Part shown: piece by piece, positions 47,956 through 57,393 of the stretch
Layout of the letters: each line of letters opens with the position of its first letter
How positions within the stretch are numbered: position 1 is the stretch's first letter
NCBI RefSeq assembly: GCF_900604315.1
Contig: NZ_LR026978.1
Span: forward strand, 2,680,325-2,744,324
Direction: 5' to 3'
Origin: [Erwinia] mediterraneensis
GTDB lineage: Bacteria > Pseudomonadota > Gammaproteobacteria > Enterobacterales > Enterobacteriaceae
DNA length: 64,000 nucleotides
The notes under the pieces: model-generated
What the model saw: the letters and a program-made list of their open reading frames with translations, nothing else
Told to the model about the DNA's origin: nothing
Database searches by the model: none
Program-made: the position numbers and the translations under genes

Positions 47956-48031
47956 GGGTCGTTAGCTCAGTTGGTAGAGCAGTTGACTTTTAATCAATTG
48001 GTCGCAGGTTCGAATCCTGCACGACCCACCA
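47956..48031 (+). tRNA. tRNA-Lys (anticodon UUU), copy 2
   Basis: Identical in all 76 bases to copy 1, including the encoded CCA. The 61-base spacer between copies 1 and 2 shows no tRNA-Val or other gene. Confidence 0.98.
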
Positions 48032-48082
48032 TCTTAAGCTGCTGGCTGGCTTTTTAGCTTAGCACGTTGTCCAACCCCCAGC

Positions 48083-48158
48083 GGGTCGTTAGCTCAGTTG
48101 GTAGAGCAGTTGACTTTTAATCAATTGGTCGCAGGTTCGAATCCTGCACGACCCACCA
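48083..48158 (+). tRNA. tRNA-Lys (anticodon UUU), copy 3
   Basis: Identical in all 76 bases to copies 1 and 2. The spacer to copy 2 is 51 bases. A terminator follows within ten bases, so the three copies form one transcript. Confidence 0.98.
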
Positions 48159-48165
48159 ATTCAGG

Positions 48166-48191
48166 AAAAAGCGCCTCAGGGCGCTTTTTTC
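48166..48191 (+). terminator. terminator of the tRNA-Lys operon
   Basis: Stem AAAAAGCGCC/GGCGCTTTTT (48166-48189) with a short TCAG loop, followed by more T. Confidence 0.9.
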
Positions 48192-48271
48192 GTTTGTAGC
48201 GCACAATGCCTGACGTGCGCCTTCAGCCGCAGGGATGGAGCAGCGCATATCTGTACGAGCCACCAGATCAG

Positions 48272-48298
48272 AAAAAAGCGCTTTCAGGACGCTTTTTT
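48272..48298 (-). terminator. terminator overlapping the end of the Ada-AlkA gene
   Basis: AAAAAAGCG (48272-48280) pairs with CGCTTTTTT (48290-48298). On the minus strand the stop codon TGA (48284-48286) lies in the loop, so the last Lys-Lys-Ala-Ser codons form part of the terminator. It could also end plus-strand transcription from the tRNA side. Confidence 0.8.
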
Positions 48299-49759
48299 CG
48301 GTTTAACTGCGTTCAGGTTTTTCCAGATATGCATAACAGCATAGCTGCGCCAGGGCCGCCACGGCTGTGAACGCGCCTCCGCGCTGGCTGGCGTCACGCT
48401 GCCGAGATTATTACGAATAGCGATATCCTCTTTCGGAAAAGCATCGGGCCAGCGCAGTGCGCGCATAGCGATATAATTTGCCGTCCAGGGCCCTATTCCC
48501 GGCAGCGCCAGCAGCCGCTGGATAATAATCTCCGGGCTGATCGCGCCACTAAAGCGAATTTCACCTGTGTGACAGGCGGCGGCAAGTGCCAGAATCGCGC
48601 GGGCGCGAGTACTGACGATGCCGAGCTGCGCCACTTCATCCAGCGTCGCGTTCAACAGCGCTTCCGGAGGCGGAGAAAGACGGCTTAGCGCAGGGAAAGG
48701 GGTAAGAATCTCCTCGCCAAAGGCTCCGGCGAAACGGCTACTCAGGGTTGTTGCCGCCTTCACGGTGATTTGCTGCCCCAGAATGGCGCGTACCGCCAGT
48801 TCAAAGCCATCAAAGGCGCCGGGCACTCGTAGTCCCGGATTACGCTGCACGCTCTCCGCCAGTAGCGGATCCTGCTGCAAACGTCCGGCTATCAGCAGCG
48901 GCTGGGCGCTAAGATCAAACAGGTTGCGCAGCCGTTGTAGCAGGGCAGGCAGCACCGGAACCAGAGAATGGCTGAATTCCACCTGGAGCGCCGGTTTGTG
49001 CGGGTGCGCTGTTACGCGCAGCCAGCCGCGATAGTTGCCCAGCTTCACGGTGCGCATATAACTGTTGTCATCTACCGCCTCGACATCTTTCATCAGGCGC
49101 AGGCTAAGAAACTCCAGCATTGTGGGCCAGTCATAGGGCGGACGATAGCTCAGCAACAGTTGCGCGCCATCGCCGCTGGCAACCGGACATTCCTGCTGGT
49201 TAGCCTCTTTACGCAGGCAACCTGGCGTCATGCGATAGCGCGCCTGAAAAACATCATTAAAGCGACGCAGGCTGTTAAAACCGCTGGCATAGGCGATATC
49301 GGTAATCGGCAGGCGCGTTTCGGTTAACAGCTGTTTCGCCAGCAACATGCGTCGCGTCTGTCTGAGTTCAAGCGGCGATACGCCCAGTTCCTGGTGCACA
49401 ATACGTCGCAGCTGACGCAGGCTCAGGCCAAACTCGGCGGCGATCGCTTCAAGTCGCGCATTTTCCTCCAGCAGACCTTCATTGATACGTTGAACCAGCA
49501 GGTCAGCAATACGGTGCCGGTTATCGACTGGCGCATTGCCCGGTGCCAGTTCCGGACGGCAGCGCAGACAGGGGCGAAAGTGGGCTTTTTCTGCCGCTTC
49601 AGCACTGTCGAAAAACAGACAGTTTTTCCGCTGCGGTGGCCTGACCGGACAGACGGGACGGCAATAGATACCGGTTGAGGTCACGCCGACAAAAAAGACG
49701 CCATCAAAGCGGGTATCGCGTGCGGTTAATGCCTGGTAAGCAATATCGGGATCGAGCAT
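48284..49759 (-). CDS. Ada-AlkA fusion: methyl-phosphotriester acceptor / AraC regulator / 3-methyladenine glycosylase
   Basis: A 491-residue alkylation-damage protein. The N-terminal Ada zinc domain (about 1-75) has Cys33, Cys37, Cys64 and Cys67 (IYCRPVCPVR, FRPCLRCRP), equivalent to the Ada Cys38/42/69/72 site that takes methyl groups from phosphotriesters. An AraC-type HTH pair follows (about 85-185, LRQLRRIVHQELGVSPLELR). The C-terminal part is AlkA: an N-terminal beta domain, FELAVRAILGQQITVKAATT, then the HhH-GPD core LLALPGIGPWTANYIAMRAL with catalytic Asp445 in FPKEDIAIR. It lacks the Ada O6-methylguanine domain, which the divergent ogt can supply. E. coli has no such gene here. Confidence 0.93.
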   Translation of the reverse strand: MLDPDIAYQALTARDTRFDGVFFVGVTSTGIYCRPVCPVRPPQRKNCLFFDSAEAAEKAHFRPCLRCRPELAPGNAPVDNRHRIADLLVQRINEGLLEENARLEAIAAEFGLSLRQLRRIVHQELGVSPLELRQTRRMLLAKQLLTETRLPITDIAYASGFNSLRRFNDVFQARYRMTPGCLRKEANQQECPVASGDGAQLLLSYRPPYDWPTMLEFLSLRLMKDVEAVDDNSYMRTVKLGNYRGWLRVTAHPHKPALQVEFSHSLVPVLPALLQRLRNLFDLSAQPLLIAGRLQQDPLLAESVQRNPGLRVPGAFDGFELAVRAILGQQITVKAATTLSSRFAGAFGEEILTPFPALSRLSPPPEALLNATLDEVAQLGIVSTRARAILALAAACHTGEIRFSGAISPEIIIQRLLALPGIGPWTANYIAMRALRWPDAFPKEDIAIRNNLGSVTPASAEARSQPWRPWRSYAVMHIWKNLNAVKPKKAS

Positions 49760-49924
49760 GGCAATTCTCCGGTAAATAATGCTTATCCTGCGGCAAAACA
49801 GGAAAAGAAACTCGCTGCTTTCGGACAGGCAAACAGTTTACTATGAGGACCGAAAACAGCCAGTCAGCGGGCAAAAAAGTGGGATAATAGCGACACTGTA
49901 TGTGTATGAGCCGGAGGTCATCCT

Positions 49925-50425
49925 GTGTACCATTACAAAACCATCAACTCACCGGTAGGCGTACTGACGCTGGTTGCCAGCGCGGCGGGACTGGCAGCGA
50001 TCCTGTGGGAAAATGAGGTGCCGAAGCATGTCAGGCTCCGTCCGCTCCAGCAAAACGACCAGCATCCGCTGCTGTGTGAAGCGGCCCGTCAGCTTGACGA
50101 CTATTTTCATGGGCGACGGCAACAGTTCGATCTGCCGCTCGATTTTGCCGGTACGGCGTTCCAGAAAAAAGTGTGGCAGGCGCTGCTCAGCATTCCTTTC
50201 GGGGAAACGCGCAGCTACCGACAGATCGCCGAGCAGATTGGACATCCGGCCGCGGTGCGTGCCGTCGGAGCGGCCAACGGGCGCAATCCGCTCTCTATTG
50301 TCGCCCCCTGCCATCGGGTGATTGGCGCGAACGGAAAACTCACCGGTTTTGCCGGTGGGCTGGAGGTTAAAGCCTTCCTGCTGGCGCTGGAAACGCAGCG
50401 GGAAACTGTTTGCCTCACATCCTGA
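49925..50425 (+). CDS. ogt: O6-methylguanine-DNA methyltransferase
   Basis: Suicide enzyme that takes the methyl group from O6-methylguanine or O4-methylthymine onto a cysteine. The start is GTG at 49925 with GGAGG upstream, giving 166 residues. The acceptor is Cys129 in [13 protein letters not shown]; the DNA-binding helix region [20 protein letters not shown] and the Asn hinge VGAANGRNP are present. It is divergent from the Ada-AlkA fusion across 165 bp, so the two probably form one repair unit. No Ada-box consensus was seen in the gap. Confidence 0.97.
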   Translation: MYHYKTINSPVGVLTLVASAAGLAAILWENEVPKHVRLRPLQQNDQHPLLCEAARQLDDYFHGRRQQFDLPLDFAGTAFQKKVWQALLSIPFGETRSYRQIAEQIGHPAAVRAVGAANGRNPLSIVAPCHRVIGANGKLTGFAGGLEVKAFLLALETQRETVCLTS

Positions 50426-50473
50426 GCGCAGAACAGAAAAAAAGCACGACATCATCAGTAAACTCCGCTATCG

Positions 50474-50491
50474 TGTTTAGCATAAAAAACA
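50474..50491. promoter_or_regulatory. NadR-type operator upstream of nadA (predicted)
   Basis: TGTTTA-GCATAA-AAAACA matches the NadR box TGTTTA-N6-TAAACA at eleven of twelve positions, inside a wider CGTGTTT/AAACACG palindrome. It lies 75-92 bases before the nadA ATG. NadR represses nadA-pnuC in relatives when NAD is plentiful. Confidence 0.7.
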
Positions 50492-50565
50492 CGGTAGCGG
50501 CATATACGCCGCCTGATGGCTTAATCAAGCCATATTCGTTAAATACAAAAAACGAGAGACGCGTT

Positions 50566-51627
50566 ATGAGCCTGATGTTTGATTCTGAAAGCGCCGTTTA
50601 TCCTTTTCCAGCCAAACCCGCCCGCCTTAACGATGAAGAAAAACAGTTCTACCGGCAGAAAATCAAAACGCTGTTAAAGACGCGTAATGCGGTTATGGTT
50701 GCCCACTACTACACTGACCCCGAGATTCAGGCACTGGCGGAAGAGACGGGTGGCTGCGTGGCCGATTCGCTGGAAATGGCGCGCTTTGGCAGCCAGCACG
50801 CCGCCTCAACGTTACTGGTGGCTGGGGTGCGCTTTATGGGCGAGACGGCAAAAATTCTCAGCCCCGAAAAAACTGTGCTAATGCCGACGCTGGAAGCAGA
50901 ATGTTCGCTCGATCTGGGCTGCCCCGCTGAGGCTTTCAACGCCTTTTGCGATGCGCATCCCGATCGCACCGTGGTGGTGTACGCCAATACCTCAGCGGCA
51001 GTGAAGGCGCGGGCGGACTGGGTGGTCACCTCCAGCATTGCGGTAGAACTGATTGCGCATCTTGACAGCCTGGGCGAAAAAATCATCTGGGCGCCGGACC
51101 GGCACCTGGGGCGTTATGTGGCGCAGCAGACGGGCGCGGATGTATTGTGCTGGCAGGGGGCGTGCATCGTGCACGACGAATTTAAAACCCAGGCGCTGCA
51201 ACGGATGAAAGCGCTGTTTCCGCAAGCAGCCGTACTGGTGCATCCCGAATCGCCGCAGGCGATTGTCGCACTGGCCGATGCGGTGGGTTCTACCAGCCAG
51301 CTGATTCAGGCGGCCAGAACGCTGCCGCACCCGCAGCTGATTGTCGCCACCGATCGCGGCATCTTCTATAAAATGCAGCAGGCGGTGCCGGAAAAAGAGC
51401 TGCTCGCGGCTCCGACCGCCGGTGAAGGCGCTACCTGCCGCAGCTGCGCCCATTGCCCCTGGATGGCGATGAACGGGCTGAGGGCGATTGCCGACGGGCT
51501 GGAACAGGGCGGTAGCGCTCATGAGATCCAGGTTGACGCCGCGTTGCGCGAGGCGGCACTGCTGCCCCTGAACCGCATGCTATCCTTTGCTGCAACCCTT
51601 AAACTTAATGTGAAAGGCAACGCCTGA
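50566..51627 (+). CDS. nadA: quinolinate synthase
   Basis: 4Fe-4S enzyme that condenses iminoaspartate with dihydroxyacetone phosphate to quinolinate in NAD synthesis. The ATG at 50566 gives 353 residues beginning [20 protein letters not shown], similar to E. coli NadA (347); the open frame extends 52 codons upstream through the NadR box and into ogt and is rejected. Cluster Cys residues lie in [21 protein letters not shown] and [14 protein letters not shown]. It heads nadA-pnuC; pnuC starts 25 bases after its stop. Confidence 0.97.
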   Translation: MSLMFDSESAVYPFPAKPARLNDEEKQFYRQKIKTLLKTRNAVMVAHYYTDPEIQALAEETGGCVADSLEMARFGSQHAASTLLVAGVRFMGETAKILSPEKTVLMPTLEAECSLDLGCPAEAFNAFCDAHPDRTVVVYANTSAAVKARADWVVTSSIAVELIAHLDSLGEKIIWAPDRHLGRYVAQQTGADVLCWQGACIVHDEFKTQALQRMKALFPQAAVLVHPESPQAIVALADAVGSTSQLIQAARTLPHPQLIVATDRGIFYKMQQAVPEKELLAAPTAGEGATCRSCAHCPWMAMNGLRAIADGLEQGGSAHEIQVDAALREAALLPLNRMLSFAATLKLNVKGNA

Positions 51628-51652
51628 GGCGTGTCATTTCTGCAGGTGTGAT

Positions 51653-52372
51653 ATGAACTTTTTCAGCACGCAAAATATTCTGCTCCACATTCCGCTGGGC
51701 GTTGGCGGCTATGACCTCTCCTGGATTGAGGCGGTAGGGACGCTGGCGGGACTGCTCTGCATCTGGCTCGCCAGTCAGGAGAAAGTAATTAACTATCCCT
51801 TCGGGCTGGTGAACGTTACGCTCTTTGCAGTGATCTTCTTTCAGATTCAGCTCTATGCCAGCCTGCTGCTGCAGCTGTTCTTCTTTGCCGCCAATCTCTA
51901 TGGCTGGTACGCCTGGAGCCGTCAGACCCCCGATAATCAGGCGCTGCTGAAAATTCGCTGGCTACCGCTGCCAAAAGCGCTGGGCTGGGCAGCGGCCTGC
52001 GTGATAGCTATTGCGCTGCTGACGCGCTATATCGATCCGGTGTTCGCTTTCCTGACGCGTATGGCGGTCTGGCTGATGAACGCGCTGGGCCTGCAGGTCG
52101 TTCTGCCCGAGCTGCAGCCCGATGCGTTTCCTTTCTGGGATGCCACCATGACGGTGCTTTCGGTAGTGGCAATGATTCTGATGACGCGCAAGTATGTGGA
52201 AAACTGGCTGCTGTGGGTAGTGATTGATGTGATCAGCGTAATGATTTTTGCCCGCCAGGGCGTGTATGCCATGACGCTGGAGTATGTAATCCTGACGCTG
52301 ATTGCCCTTAATGGCTCACGCCTGTGGATAGTCAGCGCGCGCAAGCAGGGCTCGCACGCGCTCTCTTCTTAG
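51653..52372 (+). CDS. pnuC: nicotinamide riboside transporter PnuC
   Basis: Inner-membrane carrier for facilitated uptake of nicotinamide riboside, trapped inside by phosphorylation. The 239-residue protein begins [20 protein letters not shown] and has about seven to eight hydrophobic segments. Family motifs include [41 protein letters not shown] and [20 protein letters not shown]. It is co-transcribed with nadA under the NadR-type site. Its end overlaps the convergent zitB by 4 bases. Confidence 0.97.
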   Translation: MNFFSTQNILLHIPLGVGGYDLSWIEAVGTLAGLLCIWLASQEKVINYPFGLVNVTLFAVIFFQIQLYASLLLQLFFFAANLYGWYAWSRQTPDNQALLKIRWLPLPKALGWAAACVIAIALLTRYIDPVFAFLTRMAVWLMNALGLQVVLPELQPDAFPFWDATMTVLSVVAMILMTRKYVENWLLWVVIDVISVMIFARQGVYAMTLEYVILTLIALNGSRLWIVSARKQGSHALSS

Positions 52373-53310
52373 TGGTGGTGCCCGTGATGATGAGCATCTT
52401 CCCCGCTGGCGGCGAAACAGAGCGCGCAGTCCGGGCCGGTGCAGGGCTGGTACTCCATCTGTACCGTGGCATGCTCAATCTGATAGTGCTGATGAAGATA
52501 GTGATGGATGCGCTGCAGCAGCGCATCATGATCGTAAGGCGGGATCACCTGCACATGCAGCGTCAGCACCGGTTTTTCGCCCACCTGCCAGAGATGCACA
52601 TGGTGTACGTTACGCACTTCGGGAATGTTCAGGGTCAAATCGCGCTTCAGCTTCGTCACATTAACGGAAACGGGGGCCCCTTCCAGCAATTCGTGCAGAC
52701 TTTCACGCAGCAACGACCAGCCGCTACGCAATACCAGCAGCGAGACCAGCAGCGATAAAATGGGGTCGATGGCTGTCCAGCCGGTCAGCATGATGATCAC
52801 GGCGGCCGCGATCGCCCCCAGCGAACCGAGCAGATCGCCCAGCACATGCAAGGCGGCGGCACGGACATTGAGGTTCTTTTCAGCGCTGCCGCGGTGCAGC
52901 AGCCAGAACGCGAACAGATTCGCCAGCAGACCGGCAATCGCAATCCCCAGCATCAGACCACCCGCTACAGGTTGCGGCTGCCAGAAACGGCGCAGCGCTT
53001 CCCAGACAATCAGGACCGTAATTCCCAGCAGCGCGAGCGCATTAACAAAAGCGGCCAGCGTCGTCAGACGCAACAGGCCAAAGGTGTGACGCGCATTGGG
53101 TTTCCGTTGCGCGAACTGTACCGCCAGCAGCGCCATCAGCAGGGCGGCGGCATCGGTGAGCATATGTCCGGCATCCGCCAGTAACGCCAGCGAGCCGGAG
53201 AGCCAGCCGCCAATCACTTCTGCCAGCATAAACAGCGCCGTTACGCCAAAGGCAGCGGCCAGTCGGGTACGATTTCCATTATTTTCCGCGTGATGATGTG
53301 TATGGGCCAT
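52369..53310 (-). CDS. zitB: zinc transporter ZitB (cation diffusion facilitator)
   Basis: Inner-membrane zinc/proton antiporter for zinc efflux. The 313 residues have a His-rich start ([12 protein letters not shown]) and a His-rich tail (HHHGHHH). Six membrane helices are visible. The transport-site motif is [20 protein letters not shown] in helix II, and the matching helix V region lies around [17 protein letters not shown] and DPILS. The cytoplasmic C-terminal domain ([15 protein letters not shown]) binds zinc in relatives. It starts 32 bases inside the end of the upstream hybrid-kinase frame, so it is probably transcribed with that two-component system. Confidence 0.97.
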   Translation of the reverse strand: MAHTHHHAENNGNRTRLAAAFGVTALFMLAEVIGGWLSGSLALLADAGHMLTDAAALLMALLAVQFAQRKPNARHTFGLLRLTTLAAFVNALALLGITVLIVWEALRRFWQPQPVAGGLMLGIAIAGLLANLFAFWLLHRGSAEKNLNVRAAALHVLGDLLGSLGAIAAAVIIMLTGWTAIDPILSLLVSLLVLRSGWSLLRESLHELLEGAPVSVNVTKLKRDLTLNIPEVRNVHHVHLWQVGEKPVLTLHVQVIPPYDHDALLQRIHHYLHQHYQIEHATVQMEYQPCTGPDCALCFAASGEDAHHHGHHH

Positions 53311-56300
53311 AAGTTTCCAGTTTTGCCAGCAACCTGTGGGTTAATGATATCAGCAATTCCCGCGCTTCAGGCGCGTCCTGATGCTGTTTCGCTTTATCGG
53401 CCAGCTGCTGGCTCAGAGCTGCGCCTTCGGCAATGCCCAGTAGCAGCCAGCTGCTTTTCATATGGTGGGCGGCGCGCGCCAGCGCTGGCCAGTTTTGGGT
53501 AGCATGCGCCTGGTCAATCGCCTGGCTGTCACTGCTCAGTGTTTCACGCAGGGTTGTGCGCAGCCGGGCAATATACTTCTCATTATGCTGCCCCAGAGCC
53601 GAGATATTCTCTGCTATTCCGGCCAGGGGATCGGGAAAATGCGCCGCCAGCACGCGGGCAATATCCTGCAGCGCCAGCGGCTTGGTCAGTATCACTTCAT
53701 CCACCAGTAGCCTGTCAGCAAAACGCAACTGCGCATCCGCTGAGCAGAGCACGCGTAACGAGCGATGCCTGCGCTGACGGTGGCGACGGCGCAAAATCCG
53801 CAGCAGCAGCGGCCCGTCCGGACGCGGCATCATCTGGTCAATCACCAGCAGATCGTAAGGGCGGTCGGCATCGGCGCGCAGCAGCGCCTTACCGGCGGCA
53901 AAACAGTCGGCCTGAATAGCGAATTGCGCCAGCTGCTGCTGCATCACCAGCAGGTTTGCCGGATGATCGTCAACGATCGCCGCACGCAGCGCGGGATAGC
54001 GCGGCCATGTCGTCGCGGCTGCTTCTGACATCGCCTCGCTGTCGGCAAGCTGCAGGGGCAGCGTTACGGTCACACGTGTGCCGATCCCCGGCGTGGAGTG
54101 CAGCGTAATATCGCCCCCATGTGCTGCACAATCTCACGGCAGATAAACAGTCCCAGACCGCTCCCCTGCACCGAGAGCCGTTTGCCGGAGGGCGCCTGAT
54201 ACCACGGATCGAACAATTTCGGCTGCTCGTCCGCAGGAATACCGCTGCCGCTGTCACTGATTTCCAGTCTGATGTGCTGCGTCACCGCCAGCGTCAGGCG
54301 TATTTCGCCCGTCTGAGTAAATTTCAGGGCGTTGGTGATCAGGTTATTCGTGATCTGCTGCAGGCGATCGGCATCAATCAGGATCCTGTCCGGCAGCGGT
54401 GTCAGCGCCTCTACCCGCAGCTGCGGCCCCGCTTCACGCATCAGCGGATGATAAAAACGCTGCAGCTGTGCCAGCCACTGCGGAAGATCCAGTGGGCGGG
54501 GCGCCAGATTAAAGGTCTGGCTCTCGATGCGCGCATGATCCTGCAAATCGTTCAGCAAAGTGAGCAGTGAGCGGGCGCTGCTGTGCAGCAGGGCAAGATT
54601 AGCGCTGCTGTTTTGCTGTTTTTCCAGTTCCAGTAGCCCCAGGATCGCCTGCATCGGGGTGCGCAGTTCATGACTGACGGTAGCAAGAAACTGGCTTTTC
54701 ATGCGATTGGCCTGCTCCGCCTGTTCCCGCTGCACCCGTTCACGCCGCTGCTGCAGATAGCGACGTACCAGCAGGATGAGTAAAACCAGGATCGCTATCC
54801 CCGCCAGTATCAGCACAATAGCGGGCAGGGAGCGCATCGCCATTTCGCTGCCCGGCTGCGGTGGCATCGCCCAGTTATCACGCATCTGGCGCTGCGTTTC
54901 CGGCGGGATTTGCTGCAGGCCTTTATTCACGATGTCACGCAGCAACGGCTGGGAGGGGGCCACCCCGATGGCGATCGGCCAGGCGATATCGCTGGCGACA
55001 AAAGCCAGATGGATACGATCCGGATAGCGGCCGGCGATGCGCCAGCGTGCCGAGAGCACATTATCGGACAGCGCATCGATCTGGCCGCTTATCAGCGCGT
55101 CGTACAGCGTGCGGCGATCGTTGAACAACTGCACGCGGGCGTCAGGCGGCAGCAGCTGTTGCGCCTGGTCTGCACGCAATATGCCGATACGCTTGTCCTG
55201 CAGATCGCGCCAGTGCAGCAGCGGGAGGCGGTCGGTGCTGTAAATGCCCCACAGGGCGCGCCAGACAGGTAGTGTGGCGCTTTGCATCCCTTCGCCGGTT
55301 AACGGCTGCACCAGTTGCAGCAGGACCTGTTGTTGCTCTAACAGCGCACTGGCCTGCTGCGGGTTATCTACCCAGCGCGGCGTGAAACGCAGACCGGTGC
55401 TCTGGCCAATGGCATTTAACAGATCGACGCCGTAACCGCGCGCCTGGCCGCTGGCGTCGCGGTAGCTCCAGGGATAGTTATCACTCTCTGCCGCGTAGAA
55501 GATCTGCGGATGGGCGCTCAGCCACTGGCGTTCCATGGCGGTAAGCGGCAACGTTTGGGTGTCCTGATAGCGGGGCAGCGGGGCGCTCCAGCGCCCCTGA
55601 ATCGCGTTGACCAGCTCCAGCGGCAGCTGACGCAGGCTGCGGTTCAGCCAGTCAATCAGCGCCGGATTTTGCGCGGCGGCGTGCAGGCTCTGCGCGCCCA
55701 GGTCGGCAGCAGAGGCCAGCTGATAGATTTGTCCCTGCTGTAACTGACTGAGCAGAAAACTGGCGCTGGTTTCGTCTGCCACCACATAATCATTCTGCTG
55801 ATTGAGTAGCGTATAGAGCGCCTGCAAATCGCTCTCATACTCGCGCCAGTGATGACCTGCGCGCCGCGTCGCGGGCAGCCGCTCCAGGGTTTCCCGACCG
55901 ATTGCCAGCCGGGCGTCGCGGCTGTTAAACATCACGGCGCGCTGGTTTGCCCGGTTGCGGTAGATGCGTAGCGGACTGCTGTACCAGCTGTCACTCAGCA
56001 GGATACCGGAGGGTAGGTCCCCAGGCGTCAGGGTCAGGAGAAAATCGAGTTCACCCCGCTGTAGCGCGGCCAGCTGCTGCGCCTCATCGGGAAAAAGCCG
56101 GACGGAGAACTGAACGCCGGTGAGCTGACTCAGGGCCGCCAGATAGTCGGCGGTAATGCCGTAGAGGTCGCTACCCACGCGCATCGCCCAGGGGGCGTTA
56201 CTGGCGGCCAGTACGCCAACTATGCGCTGTTGTCCATGGTGCTGATCCTGCAGCGGCATCATTACCGGCAGCGTAACGCTGCTGACCGGTCGGTAGTCAG

Positions 56301-56352
56301 CATACACGCTCAGGGTGCATAACAGGCAGAGCGCCCACAGCCAGCGTATCAC
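53279..56352 (-). pseudogene. EvgS/BvgS-like hybrid sensor kinase split by a one-base frameshift
   Basis: Two overlapping frames (54070-56352, 760 residues; 53279-54073, 264 residues) are parts of one unorthodox kinase of about 1,020 residues. Order: signal peptide (1-18); two periplasmic SBP_bac_3 domains (about 45-255, 275-495); membrane helix (LPAIVLILAGIAILVLLILL); HisKA with phospho-His561 (ATVSHELRTPM); HATPase (NNLITNALKFT, DSGSGIP, GSGLGLF). At a five-G run (C5 at 54114-54118) one G is missing; restoring it gives MGGDITLHSTPGIGTRVTVTL and joins the receiver domain (AIVDDHP, DLLVIDQMMP) and the Hpt domain (AAHHMKSS). The first frame overlaps the regulator gene by 4 bases. True loss, programmed shift or sequencing error are all possible. 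Confidence 0.88.
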
Positions 56353-56936
56353 TGTTGCGCTTTCCAGAGCGCGGCCAGCTCCACCACCGAGCGGGCACCC
56401 GTTTTTTCCAGAATATTCTTTTTGTGGGTACTGACGGTTTTATTGCTGATATGCAGCTGCCCGGCGATCTGCAGGTTAGAGAGCCCGCTGGCCAGCAGGG
56501 CCAGCACCTGACGCTCTTTGCCGGTTAAAGGCAGCGGCGACGCGGCCTCCACGCCGGGCGGGAACGCCGTCTGACCGCCCAGCACCGCCAGGATAGCGCT
56601 TAACAGCTGGTTCATACTCTGGCTTTTAATCACATACCCCGCCGCGCCCAGCGCCCGGGCAGTACCTATATAGTGCTGGGTCTGCTGAGCGGAATAGATC
56701 AGAACGGGGCAGGGCTCTTCGCGCGCCTTCAGACGTCGCAGCAGCTCCAGCCCGTCACTGTCGGGCAGACCGATATCCAGCACGATAAGATCGATGCGCT
56801 GTTGCAGCAGCAACTGGCGCGCGGCGGCTTCGCTGTTAGCGGAAAACAAACGCAGCGGAACCGGTGACTTGTCGAGGGCCGCTTCCAGCGCTACTTCTAC
56901 CAGCGGATGATCATCGATGAGTAACAGTGAGGCCAT
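56349..56936 (-). CDS. LuxR/NarL-family response regulator (EvgA-like)
   Basis: A 195-residue response regulator. The receiver domain (1-120) has the acidic pair in LLIDDHPLVEVAL, phospho-acceptor Asp54 in LIVLDIGLPDSDG, and Lys in GYVIKSQSMNQL. The LuxR-type helix-turn-helix (about 133-190) has LTGKERQVLALLASGLSNLQ and HISNKTVSTHKKNILEKTG. It overlaps the EvgS-like kinase by 4 bases (ATGA), so they form a pair; kinase type and gene order are those of evgA-evgS. Targets are unknown. Co-transcription with zitB hints at a link with metal or envelope stress, which is inference. Confidence 0.93.
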   Translation of the reverse strand: MASLLLIDDHPLVEVALEAALDKSPVPLRLFSANSEAAARQLLLQQRIDLIVLDIGLPDSDGLELLRRLKAREEPCPVLIYSAQQTQHYIGTARALGAAGYVIKSQSMNQLLSAILAVLGGQTAFPPGVEAASPLPLTGKERQVLALLASGLSNLQIAGQLHISNKTVSTHKKNILEKTGARSVVELAALWKAQQ

Positions 56937-56992
56937 GAAAAAATCTCTGAATATTTCATCGGCTCAGCATAACGGAAAAGCGGGCAGGGAAA

Positions 56993-57022
56993 AATAAAGG
57001 AGAGCTCAGGCTCTCCTTTATT
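56993..57022 (-). terminator. terminator of ybgS
   Basis: AATAAAGGAGAG (56993-57004) pairs with CTCTCCTTTATT (57011-57022). On the minus strand the stem ends in TTTATTTTT, a fair T-run, 18 bases after the ybgS stop. Confidence 0.8.
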
Positions 57023-57039
57023 TATACAGAAAGGGATAA

Positions 57040-57393
57040 TTACTGCGTGGTACCGTCGGTCTGGGTATTCACGTCGCTGCCGGTGCCAGTCTGCACCTTA
57101 CGGTTAATATCCGGGCATTTGCCATCTTTACACTGGCTGTTCTGATGCATGTCATCAGCCGACATATTATCCATGCTGCCTGAAGACGTAGCGCCGCTGT
57201 TAGTATTGGTACCGCTATTATTAATCTGGCTGTTATCCACATTATTCGGTGGCAGGTTCTGTTTTGCGCCACCCGCTGCGGCACCCGCATCGGCTGCCTG
57301 GTTGGCAGTACCGTTATTTGAGCTGGTAGCCATGGCCGCACCGCTGCCTAAAGTCATCGCTGCTGTCAGAAAAATCATTGCAAACTTATTCAT
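57040..57393 (-). CDS. ybgS: YbgS-like exported protein
   Basis: A small periplasmic-type protein of unknown role. The ATG at 57393 (seven bases behind GGAG) gives 117 residues; the ATG one codon earlier (57396) is equally possible, and the open frame extends to 57432. A signal peptide covers about 1-22 ([20 protein letters not shown], cut after AMA). The mature part is Asn/Gly/Ser-rich and disordered-looking ([16 protein letters not shown]). The C-terminus ([26 protein letters not shown]) is clearly the YbgS signature, with two Cys that could form a disulphide. It lies between the EvgAS-like genes and aroG, as ybgS does beside aroG in E. coli. Confidence 0.93.
   Translation of the reverse strand: MNKFAMIFLTAAMTLGSGAAMATSSNNGTANQAADAGAAAGGAKQNLPPNNVDNSQINNSGTNTNSGATSSGSMDNMSADDMHQNSQCKDGKCPDINRKVQTGTGSDVNTQTDGTTQ

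Noticed and set aside
47819-48158. Three regularly spaced 76-base repeats that could suggest a CRISPR array
   Set aside because: Each repeat folds as tRNA-Lys with anticodon UUU and encoded CCA; spacers are of unequal length.
50410-50565. Upstream extension of nadA by 52 codons
   Set aside because: The extension crosses the NadR-type site and overlaps ogt; NadA proteins start at the MSLMFD position.
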